Shown one piece after another: positions 1 to 9,927 of a stretch of DNA of 64,000 bases; within the stretch, counting starts at the first letter, position 1, and every line of letters starts with the position of its first letter. Under the pieces are notes generated by a model that saw nothing but the letters and a program-made list of their open reading frames with translations, ran no database searches and had not been told where the DNA came from. This DNA comes from Piezodorus guildinii (taxonomy: Eukaryota > Arthropoda > Insecta > Hemiptera > Pentatomidae): positions 172,608,900-172,672,899 of the forward strand of contig CM041292.1 in the NCBI GenBank assembly GCA_023052935.1, read 5' to 3'. A program made the translations under genes and the position numbers.

Positions 1-2751
1 ATTGCACTTCTTCGGGTTCAGTTTTAGATTGGCTGCACGCAGCCGTTCGAAGACCCGCTCCAGATTCTCCAGATGGTGAGTAAAGGATTTTCCCAGTACA
101 ATGATGTCGTCCAAGTAAACCAGGCATATCTCCCAAGAAAGGCCTCTTAAGACGCTTTCCATCAGCCTCTCGAACGTTGCAGGAGCATTGCAAAGCCCGA
201 ATGGCATTACCGTGAATTGCCAGAGGCCAGTGCCGATTGAAAATGCCGTCTTCTCCTTATCTTCCGGTGCCAATCCAACCTGCCAATAACCACTGCGGAG
301 ATCCAAGGTAGAAAATAGTTTGCAACCCTCTAGTGTGTCCAGCGTGTCGTCAATCCTTGGGAGTGGGTAGCTGTCCTTCTTCGTGGCGTTGTTCAAAAGA
401 CGGTAATCTACGCAGAATCTTGTCGTCCCATCCTTCTTTTTCACCAGTACGACAGGAGACATCCATGGGCTACTCGAGGGCTCGATGACACCATCATTCG
501 CCATATCCTTAATAATCTCCTCGGCATCCTTTCGTTTAGCTAGCGGCAGCCTCCTCGGGATCTGTCGGATGGGCTTTGTATCCCCGGTGTCAATTTTGTG
601 CTGGACGATGTTCGTTCTACCCCGTGGTCCTGAGCTGATCTCGAAAATGTCCTGCCATCGGGTAATCAGTCTCTTCACGATTTCGCTCTGTTCAGGCGAA
701 AGTTCTCTGCATGATTCCTCCACGAATCCTTTTAATTCTTCGGGTAGTCCTCGTTGCTCGGTGGGGTTGCGTTGTAGCTGTCGGACTACTGAGGTAGCGG
801 CCGTACATTCTCCGACTGGTGTTCCTCTCTTTAGTGTCACCGGGAAGCTGTTCAGATTCATCAGTCGGATTGGGGTGGTATGTCCGACCTTGATGAGAGA
901 CCTTGCAACCAGAACACCGCGTCCGACTTCCTGCTCCTCGTGCTTCCCAGGTTCAAGTAGAAGACATTGACCCTCCGGTAGTCGTCCATTGATCGTCCCA
1001 TGCGTCAGAATTTGACTCCGTGCAGGTAAAGTGGTGTCTTCTAGTAGGAGTACTCGTGCATAGAGGTCCTTTCCCTGCCGAAGGATGACCTCTTCGTCTC
1101 CCAGCGTCATCACACCTCTCGACATGTCCAGCTTGATCCCGTATTTGATCATCAAGTCCATGCCGAAGATGACTTCCTCATCTATTTCCGCCACGAGAAC
1201 GCGGTGCTCTAGACGTTGGCCCCCGATGAAGAAAGTGGCAACTGTCTCCCCGTAGACCTCGGCTGGCTGTCCTGTGGCTGTCCGTAACGCCCAAGTGGTA
1301 GGTGACATCTTCTCAGCGTTAACTGCCTTCGGGTTCAGTATTGTCATGGTTGCGCCGGTATCCAGCAGAAAACTCCGCAGCTGCCCGTTCACCATTCCAT
1401 CCACATAAAAACTATTTGTCTTGCTCCCTATTGTCGCGATTCTCACGGCGACCCTGGGGCCTTCGATGCTACGGGTTGACAGTTGCCCCTTCCCATCAAC
1501 CCTCCTTAGTTTTCCTGTGGCTTTTTCCGGCTTTCTGGTAGGACACTTGCTTCTGGGGTGTCCAAGTTGACCGCAGCTCCAACAGCGTATCTCATTTTTG
1601 CGTGTCCTGAGGGCTTCCAAAACCTTTGTTACTATGCCCTCGATGGTGGAGGCCGCGTTACGCTCCGCTTCTGCCGCTCGAACTCGTGCATGTCCACGGA
1701 CTGACTGCCTGACAGCCTCGAATTCCATGGCCTGCGACAATGCATCGCCCAAAGTTTTAGGGCGTGCGAGTTTCACTGCCTGTTGGGTTTCCGGGTCTCG
1801 AAGTCCATCCAGGAATTTGTCGATAGCCAAGCTCTCGTAGACGTCGTCGGTGACCGTTGGGTAGGCATTCCTCACTAGCCGGGCGATATCTGCTTCAAAT
1901 TCCTGCAGCGTCTCGTTGGTCTTCTGGACCCTGTTCTTTAACTGGGAACGGTATAGTTGGTCCATGTGGCGATGGCCGAAACGCATCTCCAGTCTTCTCA
2001 TCAGCTCACCGTAGTTGCACCGCTCAGACATGGGCATCCCCTGTAGCACTCTTAATGCGTCTCCACGCAAGGCTAGGCACAACGCTGATGCTTGCGTCTC
2101 CTTTGACCACCCGTGGATCGAAGCTGCTGTCTCGAAGAGAGTCATGTAGTCCTCCCACGGCGTCTTCCCGTCGAACAATGGGATGGTGTTGTGCGTTGGT
2201 GGCATCCCAGCATTGGCGGAGGGAATGGTGTTGTGAGGGCTTCTCTCAGAGGGTTGGTCGGTGTCGATTGTCGGTGGGTTGCTCATACGTTCTTCTAGAG
2301 CTTCTATTCTTACCCTAAGTTCATTTTCTACTGAATCTACTTTTTCTCCTAATCTAGATTCTACATCAGCTAACTTATTATCTACACTTTCCATTAACTT
2401 AGTTTCTAAATTGCCTAACTTAGCCTCCAATGTATTTTTAACAGTACTTAATTCATTACCTAACTTCTTTTCTACATTACCTAACTCATTTTTAACAGTA
2501 CCTAACTCATTTTTAACAGTACCTAACTCATTTTTAACAGTGCCTAATTCAGTTTTAAAAGTTGCAGACAACTTACTGAAATCATTTTCAAACGTAATCT
2601 CGTCTGGATTTTCCCCTGAATCAACAAAAAATTGGCGCAAGCGTTGTTGCAGTACTAATTTCGTTCCGGAAGTATCCAGATCTCGTTCTTCTAACTCCCG
2701 TCTTAAGTCTGCAACTTTTAAATCATTCAGTCTAACACTCTGAGAAGTCAT
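1..2751 (-). CDS. Ty3/gypsy Gag-Pol polyprotein (3' part beyond the window edge)
   Basis: One reading frame is open for 917 codons from the ATG at 2751 to the window edge. I read it through and found no stop or frameshift. Residues 9-42 match the SAP DNA-binding motif (LKVADLRRELEERDL...GTK). Residues about 64-98 are five 7-residue units (LGTVKNE type) predicting a coiled coil. A capsid-like region follows (about 190-330). A CCHC zinc knuckle (CWSCGQLGHPRSKC) starts at residue 390, the aspartic protease motif LLDTGA is at about 462-467, and RT motifs follow, including FSTLDLRSGYWQ, MPFGLCNAPATFE and the catalytic YLDD at 879-882. Gag and Pol are fused in one frame, with no slippage site needed. 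RNase H and integrase would lie left of position 1. The intact frame suggests recent activity. The superfamily is certain; I do not assign a clade. Confidence 0.93.
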   Translation of the reverse strand, partial: MTSQSVRLNDLKVADLRRELEERDLDTSGTKLVLQQRLRQFFVDSGENPDEITFENDFSKLSATFKTELGTVKNELGTVKNELGTVKNELGNVEKKLGNELSTVKNTLEAKLGNLETKLMESVDNKLADVESRLGEKVDSVENELRVRIEALEERMSNPPTIDTDQPSERSPHNTIPSANAGMPPTHNTIPLFDGKTPWEDYMTLFETAASIHGWSKETQASALCLALRGDALRVLQGMPMSERCNYGELMRRLEMRFGHRHMDQLYRSQLKNRVQKTNETLQEFEADIARLVRNAYPTVTDDVYESLAIDKFLDGLRDPETQQAVKLARPKTLGDALSQAMEFEAVRQSVRGHARVRAAEAERNAASTIEGIVTKVLEALRTRKNEIRCWSCGQLGHPRSKCPTRKPEKATGKLRRVDGKGQLSTRSIEGPRVAVRIATIGSKTNSFYVDGMVNGQLRSFLLDTGATMTILNPKAVNAEKMSPTTWALRTATGQPAEVYGETVATFFIGGQRLEHRVLVAEIDEEVIFGMDLMIKYGIKLDMSRGVMTLGDEEVILRQGKDLYARVLLLEDTTLPARSQILTHGTINGRLPEGQCLLLEPGKHEEQEVGRGVLVARSLIKVGHTTPIRLMNLNSFPVTLKRGTPVGECTAATSVVRQLQRNPTEQRGLPEELKGFVEESCRELSPEQSEIVKRLITRWQDIFEISSGPRGRTNIVQHKIDTGDTKPIRQIPRRLPLAKRKDAEEIIKDMANDGVIEPSSSPWMSPVVLVKKKDGTTRFCVDYRLLNNATKKDSYPLPRIDDTLDTLEGCKLFSTLDLRSGYWQVGLAPEDKEKTAFSIGTGLWQFTVMPFGLCNAPATFERLMESVLRGLSWEICLVYLDDIIVLGKSFTHHLENLERVFERLRAANLKLNPKKCN
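2458..2562 (-). repeat. 21-bp in-frame tandem repeat in gag
   Basis: Five consecutive 21-bp units lie here. The three at 2479-2541 are identical and the outer two are diverged. Because 21 bp is seven codons, each unit adds one coiled-coil heptad to Gag without shifting the frame. This looks like a length-variable oligomerisation region. Confidence 0.85.
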
Positions 2752-2813
2752 TTTCCACACAGTAGCCCAATAATTACAAAAACAAGAAAACCAAAATTAT
2801 AACCATTTACAAT

Positions 2814-2832
2814 GATCCCACTTCTGACACCA
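2814..2832 (-). promoter_or_regulatory. Primer-binding site, tRNA-Leu type
   Basis: The plus strand reads gatcccacttctgacacca, which looks like the 3' end of an animal tRNA-Leu including CCA. On the element's own strand this is the complement, placed 3 nt from the LTR as expected for minus-strand priming. The tRNA assignment is from memory of tRNA-Leu acceptor sequences. Confidence 0.75.
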
Positions 2833-2835
2833 AAT

Positions 2836-3401
2836 TGTTACGGGCTACGGGGTGTGCGAAATGAACTACTCCAGTTTACAAATTACAAATATTTATTAAA
2901 TACAGAAAACACAAATACAAAGAGATTATTAACCACTATATTAACAATAATTATGGAATCACTAGCTTAACTACTAAACAGTATACATAAAAAAATGAGG
3001 TATTCCTAACAAATAAACTACTTACGTAAATTCATACAATCTGTTAGACTTATTCTAGAACTTACAACTATAAAACACGTATATAAACTACAGTCTTCTA
3101 ATTTCCCACCGACCGGTTATCACAATCTTGACACACAGTTTCACTACACTGTCACACTGTCACGAGTTGTTCACTGTCACTGTTCACTGATACATCCCAG
3201 ATGCTTGTTGAGCCGGATTAAGACTGACTCACTTAGACTCAGGGGACCCCTATTTGTACCACCGCCGAATCTTCTAGACCCGGGCGCAGGTAGGGTGGTG
3301 GGCCTTTCCAGGCACTTCGAGGACTGTCCAGGTCCAGAAGTCTCTAGCCTCATCTAGGCCCCTCCAGGCGTGGTCCACCCGTCATTGTCTTGACCGTAGC
3401 A
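2836..3401 (-). mobile_element. 5' LTR of the Ty3/gypsy element (566 bp)
   Basis: The LTR is bounded by a short imperfect inverted repeat: TGTTACGG at 2836 and CCGTAGCA ending at 3401, 7 of 8 matching as reverse complements. It abuts the primer-binding site. A polyadenylation hexamer AATAAA lies on the minus strand at 2897-2892. The partner LTR and the target duplication are outside the window, so the boundary at 3401 rests on the terminal repeat alone. Confidence 0.75.
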
Positions 3402-4552
3402 ATATGAAGACTACGAGTATTTTAAGCTAAGTTAAAGACAATTTATGTATTTATGAAATACATAAATAAATTACTTACCTTAATTTTCTATGGTAAGTAG
3501 CAGATTTGTAATATTTATTTTACTTAAATTGCTAGCGCGCAGTACGAACACGAAGTGTATCATCCGAGAGACAAATACAATGTAATTGTGTTGCAAAAGC
3601 AATATGTCAGGAGTATTGAAAAACGTCGCGGGACGCGGCACAAATTGTGAAAAAAAGGGACGTCTGGACACCTTAGTAAAATCGTACATAATATAACAAA
3701 GTTAAATTAACTGCGGCTTGTTACTCGGTCCGGACTGCACAAGGTTATAAAACAGTTCATATTAAATAAGCGGCAGGTTTTCCAAACCAACCGTCTCCTA
3801 TTTGTCCATTTAACAGATTTGACTGTGTTCCCTTCAGGTTTGATGGGAGCCGAGACGAATAGATGTCAACGACTGGTAGATCCGCCCGAAGCCAGTTCGT
3901 AAATCGGCTCGGTGATTAGGCGCTAGTTGGTTCTCTCACACTCCGGAGCGTTGCCCTTTCCTAACTTTTTTTAAGTACGTTATTGATATATACGAGAGGG
4001 AAAAAATGAAATATCCGCCCTTCGACATAACTTGAAATAAATTAAGCCGTGATATAAAAAGAGGCCTTCGTTTCCGTATCGGTACTTTTTTTTGTGTTGG
4101 TCAAATCCGTATGCCAGGCATAACCTCCTTTTAATGTGATTTTGTGAAATTTTTGGCTTGTTAGGTCTATCTGGATACACATAGATCTAGGTTTATCTAG
4201 ATACATTGTCTCATTTCAACTTTATTAAGTACCATCCTCCACTTTCGCTTTATTTTAAATCATTGCTGTTCAAAACCTAATCTTTTAGATGTTTGTTTGT
4301 TAATTTATCTTTGAGAATTAAGTAAAGCAGAAAAAAAATAGTTGATTTCTTTCTTAAAACACATTTCAGGAAAGAGGAATGGTAATAAAGACACGTGAAA
4401 TGCAATTGGAAAGTGCATGATTTTATAAAAAATTAATATGCTTAATAATAAAAGTAATTAAGAGTGTGAAAACAGATCCATTCACTAATTTATTGTTTAT
4501 TTTTTTAGATTATATAGAGAAGTTTGCTTGGAAATTAATGTTGGTTTATTAA
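3402..4552. other. Spacer, no gene recognised
   Basis: Mostly AT-rich. The part at about 3690-3960 is richer in GC but shows no convincing exon. A short plus-strand frame (ATG at 3606, 29 codons) has no recognisable similarity. I looked for the missing Pellino N-terminal exon here and did not find it. Confidence 0.4.
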
Positions 4553-4668
4553 TTAATAATTCAACGTCACATTATGCTGCTGTGGCTCATCGGACGATGC
4601 TACAGTGGGAGTCCTAAATTTTGCCTTTCCAGGTTTAATTAGGATAGGGATCTTTAACGAGTACCTGA
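4553..4668 (-). repeat. SINE family A, 3' fragment
   Basis: This stretch matches the 3' half of the tRNA-derived SINE seen complete at 9083-9364 (shared segments around 'cggacgatgctacagtggg' and 'aggatagggatctttaacg'). The tRNA-like head is absent. Confidence 0.7.
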
Positions 4669-5159
4669 CATCAATCTTTTAGATGAAATTTTCAGTTCTG
4701 AAGTATTTCTTGAAATTATAATGGAGACTGCATTAAAATTATGTAATAAAAACATTGGTAATTATAATCAGGTAATATCATTTCTCTTCTCTCACGTCAT
4801 TAAATTTATAAGTTATGGTTGGGATGCTAAGAGTATTATAATTCCCGGTTGAGGCAGAATACTTCTTATTTTGTCATATCAGCCGTGGGTCGGTCCTGAT
4901 GTTGGAAAATCCTCCTGGAACACCCATTCAGGCTTTATAAAATGGTTATCCGGAAATTGGGAAATAACCCAACGGGTTATTTTCTGGTTCCAGAGAGGGT
5001 ACTTTTTAGGAGAGAGGGGAGTGTTCAAGGTACCTACCAACTTAATAGAAGCCTACTTTGCCCATGATATCGGGTTCAAACCCGGCAGATGTCCCTGGGA
5101 ATTTAAAAAAAATAAAATAGTATCAGCAAAAAACAACATTTGATTTTAAAGATCAAATA

Positions 5160-5454
5160 GCATCAACAGGATGCAGGGTGGCTCTAGCATAACAGCCTTC
5201 TATGCCAAAGGTCACGGGTTCAAACCCGCTGGTGGTACCAGGAATTTTTAATGGGTGTACAAAATCCTTAGTTATGCCGTCCTTCAGGGAGGATGGGTTG
5301 TAAAAAGATGGTCCCGAGCCTGTGCGATGTCACGTGCTCGTTAAAGATCCCTATCCTAATAAATCCTGGATAGGCAAAATTTAGGACTCCCACTGTAGCA
5401 TCGTCCATTAGCCACAGTAGCATAAAGTGACGTTAAAGGAACAAATAAACAAAC
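5160..5454 (+). mobile_element. tRNA-derived SINE, family A (full length)
   Basis: The 5' head resembles a tRNA. A box A-like segment lies near 5172-5185 and a clear box B-like 'ggtcacgggttcaaaccc' at about 5209-5226. A non-tRNA body follows, then an A-rich tail ending acaaataaacaaac. The copy is flanked by a 12-bp direct repeat (aaagatcaaata) at 5148-5159 and 5455-5466, a target-site duplication typical of LINE-driven retroposition. It does not encode protein and would be transcribed by RNA polymerase III. Confidence 0.85.
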
Positions 5455-5584
5455 AAAGATCAAATAATCCTTGGTTATGCCGTCCTTCTGTGGTAATTCA
5501 AAATGGTGATCTCGAACTTGTGCTGTTTCAAAAGAGTTATTGGTTTTTAGTATATTTTATAGTATTTAATAAAAAAAAAAAAAA

Positions 5585-5822
5585 TTTAACCAGTTCTTAT
5601 CTGTGGTAATTTTGGAGGAGAAACTTCATTAATTCCCTTACCTCCTTGAACGAGAGCCCCGCTAAATCGGATCTTCCTGCGCCCTGCAAGTTTTGGATCC
5701 TCCACCTTATAAATGTGCTCAAATTTGGTATGTCTGGTTGTTCAATTTGGAGAAGAATACTGACAAGTGGGACTGCTCTGCGGTCGAAATTGAGGAAGCT
5801 AACATATGATTGTCAATTTTTC
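5585..5822. repeat. Duplicated block, copy 1
   Basis: About 235 bp repeated at 6613-6841 with substitutions and small indels. No coding similarity was recognised. This copy is preceded by an A-run and lacks the inverted-repeat ends that flank copy 2. Confidence 0.8.
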
Positions 5823-5825
5823 ATT

Positions 5826-6580
5826 AAAATAAGCGATTACTTCTCGTATGAGAGAGGGAAATAAGAAGAGACGTGGGCTAAGCGATAAGAATGGAAGAGG
5901 ATCGACCTGGTTGGAAGGCAACAAAGGCCCCGGCCAAGGACTCGGGGGACAAAGCTTCTCTGTCCTCACCCCTCTCCCCACCCTCTTCCTTAGTCAGCTC
6001 GTGTACAAACATCTTTAATAAGGAAGCCTCAATTAGCAGTGCCACTTTAATATAAATTACTTTTAATTATAAAACCTTCCAGCTGATCTTGATCTTAATG
6101 CGGTTCTAGTTCTTGCCCATCGATTCAGGAGGCAGTTGTCTTTTTGTTAAGACTTCTTAATAGTAGTGACAGTCTTCCATGTTCTCAACCGCCGCACAGT
6201 GAAAATATGACGGATTTAGGTGGACAAAATTCTGAAACTTGTCTATATGTAACCTTTGGGATCCCAGATTACGGAAAAAATATTTAAAAAAGTATAAAAA
6301 CTAATTAATTTTTTCACACGATTGGCGAGGCACAGTGGTCCCATCAAATTTATTTGCTAAAATCTAAAACTTCCCTACATTTTACGTTTGAATGAACGAG
6401 TTATATAGTTTTTCGTTATTGAATAGAGGCATACATTTACCAATTGCTAAATTAACTCTACAGGTGAGATTGTAAGATTCAATAACGAGTTTCGAAATAT
6501 AATGTCTTACCTGTCTCAGCAAAGTCCATTGTTAAATAAAAGCAAAAATATTGTGGATGTAATTAGTTGACCGTTGAGAA
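5826..6580. other. Spacer with a GC-richer stretch
   Basis: Positions 5860-6000 are unusually GC-rich for the window and could be an old promoter or a transposon remnant. No exon, motif or splice pair could be supported. The rest is AT-rich. Confidence 0.35.
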
Positions 6581-6900
6581 TTACTGGAAGGAATTAGTCC
6601 GGGTGGCGGTCATTTAACCAGTTCTTATCTATGGTAATTTTGGAGAAGAAACTTCATTAATTCCCTTACCTGCTTGAACGAGAGCCCGCTAAATCGGATC
6701 TTCCTGCGCCCTGCAAGTTTTGGATCCTCCACCTTATAAATGTGCTCAAATTAGGTATGTCTAATTATTCAATGTGGAGAAGAATACTGACAACCACTGC
6801 GGTCGAAATTGAGGAAGCTAACATATGATTGTCAATTTTTAAAAACACTATTTAGTTGTTTCATTTAATGATCGCCACCCGGACTAATTCCTTCCAGTAA
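6581..6900. mobile_element. 320-bp inverted-repeat element holding duplicated block copy 2
   Basis: The ends are inverted copies of 'ttactggaaggaattagtcc' (6581-6600 and its complement ending at 6900), extending with small differences to about 28 bp. Copy 2 of the duplicated block (6613-6841) fills the interior. The same terminal sequence begins the Penelope-like element at 35687, so this may be a foldback of PLE ends rather than a DNA-transposon MITE. Confidence 0.65.
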
Positions 6901-7185
6901 AAGCAAAAATACTTTGCTCTAAATACACCTTGAATACAATAAATGACCATCGAATAAATATAATCCCACTGCCGGTTATTAGGCACTTGTGTGAACAGGA
7001 ATGATTCACTCATTTATTATTTATTAGTAAACACGGTATGGCGGGAAATATTAGTTCTTATACTAATAATAAAAAGGTGAAGCACTGGAACATTCCAAAC
7101 TTTTGTCCACTGTGCACCGCCGAACCTTGTATTACGAGAGATGTTTTCGACAGTTCATTTTAGTATGGCTCAATTTTACTTTCAC

Positions 7186-7960
7186 TTACCTATATATATG
7201 AAATATATAGTAAGGGAAAGTATTGCGATCGTGAAAATTTTCGAATTCAGTTTTCAACGGAAATACACGTTTTAGAGTCCACTGAGTCCAAATGACCAAG
7301 TCCTGCAAAAGGTATGTGTGTATTAACTCCCGGACGAACGCGAAGTCCTATGAAACTGAAATTTCATATTTAAGACAACTATACGTCCGAGATGTTACAG
7401 AAACTTTTTCATAAAAATCAGCTTACCAGAAGAGCTACTTGATACCATGCAATTTCCACGTTTTTACGATTTTATTAAAAACGGCCTTAACGATTTTGAT
7501 TAAACTCGCTATGTCGATGTAAAATTCTGACGAGGCTTAAATGCCGATATTTTAAATTTTCTTACTCTATACTTCTTCCTCAAGATACTAAAAAAATAAC
7601 AATATAATATTGTTATAAACTAAAAAAAAAACCGGAAAATATTTAAGTTGAACGAATTACATCTCTAACTAAAGGAGAAAACTGAAAAAATATTTTTTTA
7701 TTCCAATTTTTCTTATACACAAGCCTGTAAAAGTTAATAAAGAGTGATTAAAAAACTGACTGATTATGTTTTCAAATAATAATTTAATAGATTTTTTTAA
7801 TAAAACACATGTTTCTATCGAAATTCAATTAAATTAATTCTTTATTAGTTTCACACTCATTTTTATCTCTAACTGTATTTGAAAATTCTTTAATCGATTT
7901 TAACAACGGCGGTTAGTGAAACTCGCGTGTTGTCCGCTTCAGATTTTTAATATTTATTTA
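7186..7960 (+). repeat. Repeat X, long copy 1
   Basis: The stretch starts with 'cacttacctatatat', continues with a conserved 'agtattgcgatcgtgaaaa' core and ends near 'gtgaaactcgcgtgttgt'. It aligns over most of its length with 38847-39735. Shorter pieces occur at 22428-22575 and, inverted, at 15676-15790 and 58970-59105. No open frame was recognised. It is probably a non-autonomous mobile element of unknown class. Confidence 0.75.
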
Positions 7961-8319
7961 CTTATGGAAGATTGATAAAGATGCACCACTTGTAACACAT
8001 CCATTTTATGGGCGCAATGTACTACTTAACTCCGTAGCCAAAATCTACTATGAGTTTTAAGATCTTTTAAGTCCAAAATTCCCTAAAAAGGTTACCTGTT
8101 TAGTAAGTCTATCTCAAAAGAAAACGTATATGAAAATGGCGCTGATAATCCATTTCCAGGCGCTATTTTAGTTATGAATACCAAATAAAGTTCTCTAAGA
8201 AAATCCTGTGGTCGCCTTTAATCCACTGTGAGATAGTTGGTGATATGGGAGAGATGGCTAAATATCAAGAAATATTAAAATTTCTTGAATTTCATTTTAT
8301 GTTAGAATTTGTTTGCAGT

Positions 8320-8540
8320 ATACATCACTTTATTGGTCACTTTATGCTTCTGTCGGAGTCCTAATAAGATGATGCTTCAGTGGGAGTCTTAAATTTTGTC
8401 TATCCAGCTTTAATGAATACCTGACATCACCCAGGCTCGGTACTAACTTTTTACATCCCCTCCAAAGGATGGCTTAACTGAGGATTTTTTAATCCCATTA
8501 AAAAATCTTTGGGCCACCTTCCAGGTTCTAACCCATGACC
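8320..8540 (-). repeat. SINE family A, diverged copy
   Basis: Segments match the SINE family A body ('gatgcttcagtgggagtctt' and the later 'cccctccaaaggatggc'). It is internally deleted and ends near a degraded box B-like region at about 8525-8545. Confidence 0.65.
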
Positions 8541-8669
8541 TTACTCTTCTAAACTACCTTATTTTTTCACATATAACCCAGTCTGGCTCCATTTAAACAA
8601 CTGAATTTGTGTCTGGCAAATAGGTTTATTATTATTATTTATTAATTATTGGTTATTTTATATCAGAAC

Positions 8670-9040
8670 TATTATATACTTTAGTTCTATACCATACTAC
8701 AACTCAAACGTACAAACAAAGAGCTGAGCCGAATGTATGGAAAACCTGATTTGTGGTCTCCATCGTGAGGGGGAACCATGTCTAATGGCTGGGGAATGTT
8801 GCACCTATGCTCAGGGAATCGATTCCAATACACCTTCTCAAGGATCAACCTGATAGTTGACTTGGTAGAGGAAGCCATACCTTAGGTGGTTGATGAAGTG
8901 GAAGAAATCCTAAAGAAGATGATAAATATCTATATACAAGAGAATGGAGAAGAGTTTCAAGACAGGCCAAGGTTCTTGCAGGACTGTAGCGAAATATTAA
9001 TTGCAACAGCTGTTTAATATTTTATAATATTGCTGTTAAA
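8670..9040 (+). pseudogene. RTE-like LINE, C-terminal remnant
   Basis: One frame ends with REWRRVSRQAKVLAGL and a stop at about 8942-8989, resembling the C-terminal signature of RTE-type LINE ORF2 proteins. The preceding sequence is only partly readable and has stops. It is a 5'-truncated, decayed copy. The family assignment rests on this short motif. Confidence 0.45.
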
Positions 9041-9082
9041 CAGTAAATAGCTGCACTGGGTCTTGTATTGCTATATTTTGTT

Positions 9083-9364
9083 TGTTTATTCATTTAACGT
9101 CACTTTATGCTACTATGGCTAATCGTACGATGCTACAGTGGGAGTCCTAAATTTTGCCTATCCAGGTTTTATTAGGATAGGGATCTTTAACGAGTACCTG
9201 ACATCGCACAGGCTCTGGACCACCTTTTAATGTCCCCTCCGAAGGACGGCATAACTAAGGATTTTTTACTCCCATTAAAAAATCCTAGGGCCACCCGCAG
9301 GTTTGAACCCACGACCTTTGGCATAGAAAGCTGTTATGCTAGCAACTACGCTATGGGTGACCCC
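9083..9364 (-). mobile_element. tRNA-derived SINE, family A (full length)
   Basis: Best copy of the family, inverted relative to 5160-5454. Read on the minus strand it starts with a tRNA-like head (box A-like near 9350-9335, box B-like near 9317-9300), then the body, then the tail. A 13-bp target-site duplication (gctatattttgtt) lies at 9070-9082 and 9365-9377. Confidence 0.88.
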
Positions 9365-9377
9365 GCTATATTTTGTT

Positions 9378-9927
9378 GATTGCCCATTAAAAGATAAAAG
9401 AGAAAGAAAGAAAATCAAATCAAATAAACTTTCTCTAAAATAATAGACTGTTTGTTTGTTTATTTATTTAACATCACTTTATGCTATTCTTTTGAAATGT
9501 TTACTTTTAATAATTGACAGAGTATTATCGACAAAGTTGAATAGTTTTAAATTAGAAAATGCTTGAAAAAAATTGCTAAGAACAATGAATATTGCTGCCT
9601 TCACAGTTTTCTGTTTTTAACCATTAACTAATAACTATAATGACATCAATAATAATGTCCATGGAAGGCTTAAGAACAATTTAATCAATATTAAGGTTAA
9701 ATCCTAAAGATGAGGCAACCATCTTGAAACTTGTTATTAATGTATATGACATAATTATTAGTATATTATTGAATAACTCTGACTTTAATACCCTGCCTTC
9801 ACCCCTGAGATCTGAGAAAATTATATATATATTTTCTGATATTGAATTCTGTAAATGTATATATTCATCCAAAATTTTAAGTTATATTATTTTGACTATT
9901 ATTTAATTTTTCAATATCATGTTACAG
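9378..9927. other. Presumed Pellino intron sequence upstream of the first visible exon
   Basis: AT-rich, with a short SINE A tail fragment at about 9445-9486. Reading frames on both strands at 9681-9906 overlap each other and have no recognisable content. The region ends with the splice acceptor at 9926-9927. Confidence 0.5.

Noticed and set aside
485..2743. Plus-strand open frames across 485-2743
   Set aside because: They are shadows of the minus-strand Gag-Pol frame, which carries all the recognisable motifs.
3606..3695. 29-codon frame considered as a start exon of Pellino
   Set aside because: The residues do not resemble any Pellino N-terminus and no splice donor follows in phase.
5030..5110. 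Possible tRNA gene around 'atatcgggttcaaacccggc'
   Set aside because: A box B-like pairing stem is present but no box A, anticodon arm or acceptor stem could be drawn. It may be a SINE scrap.
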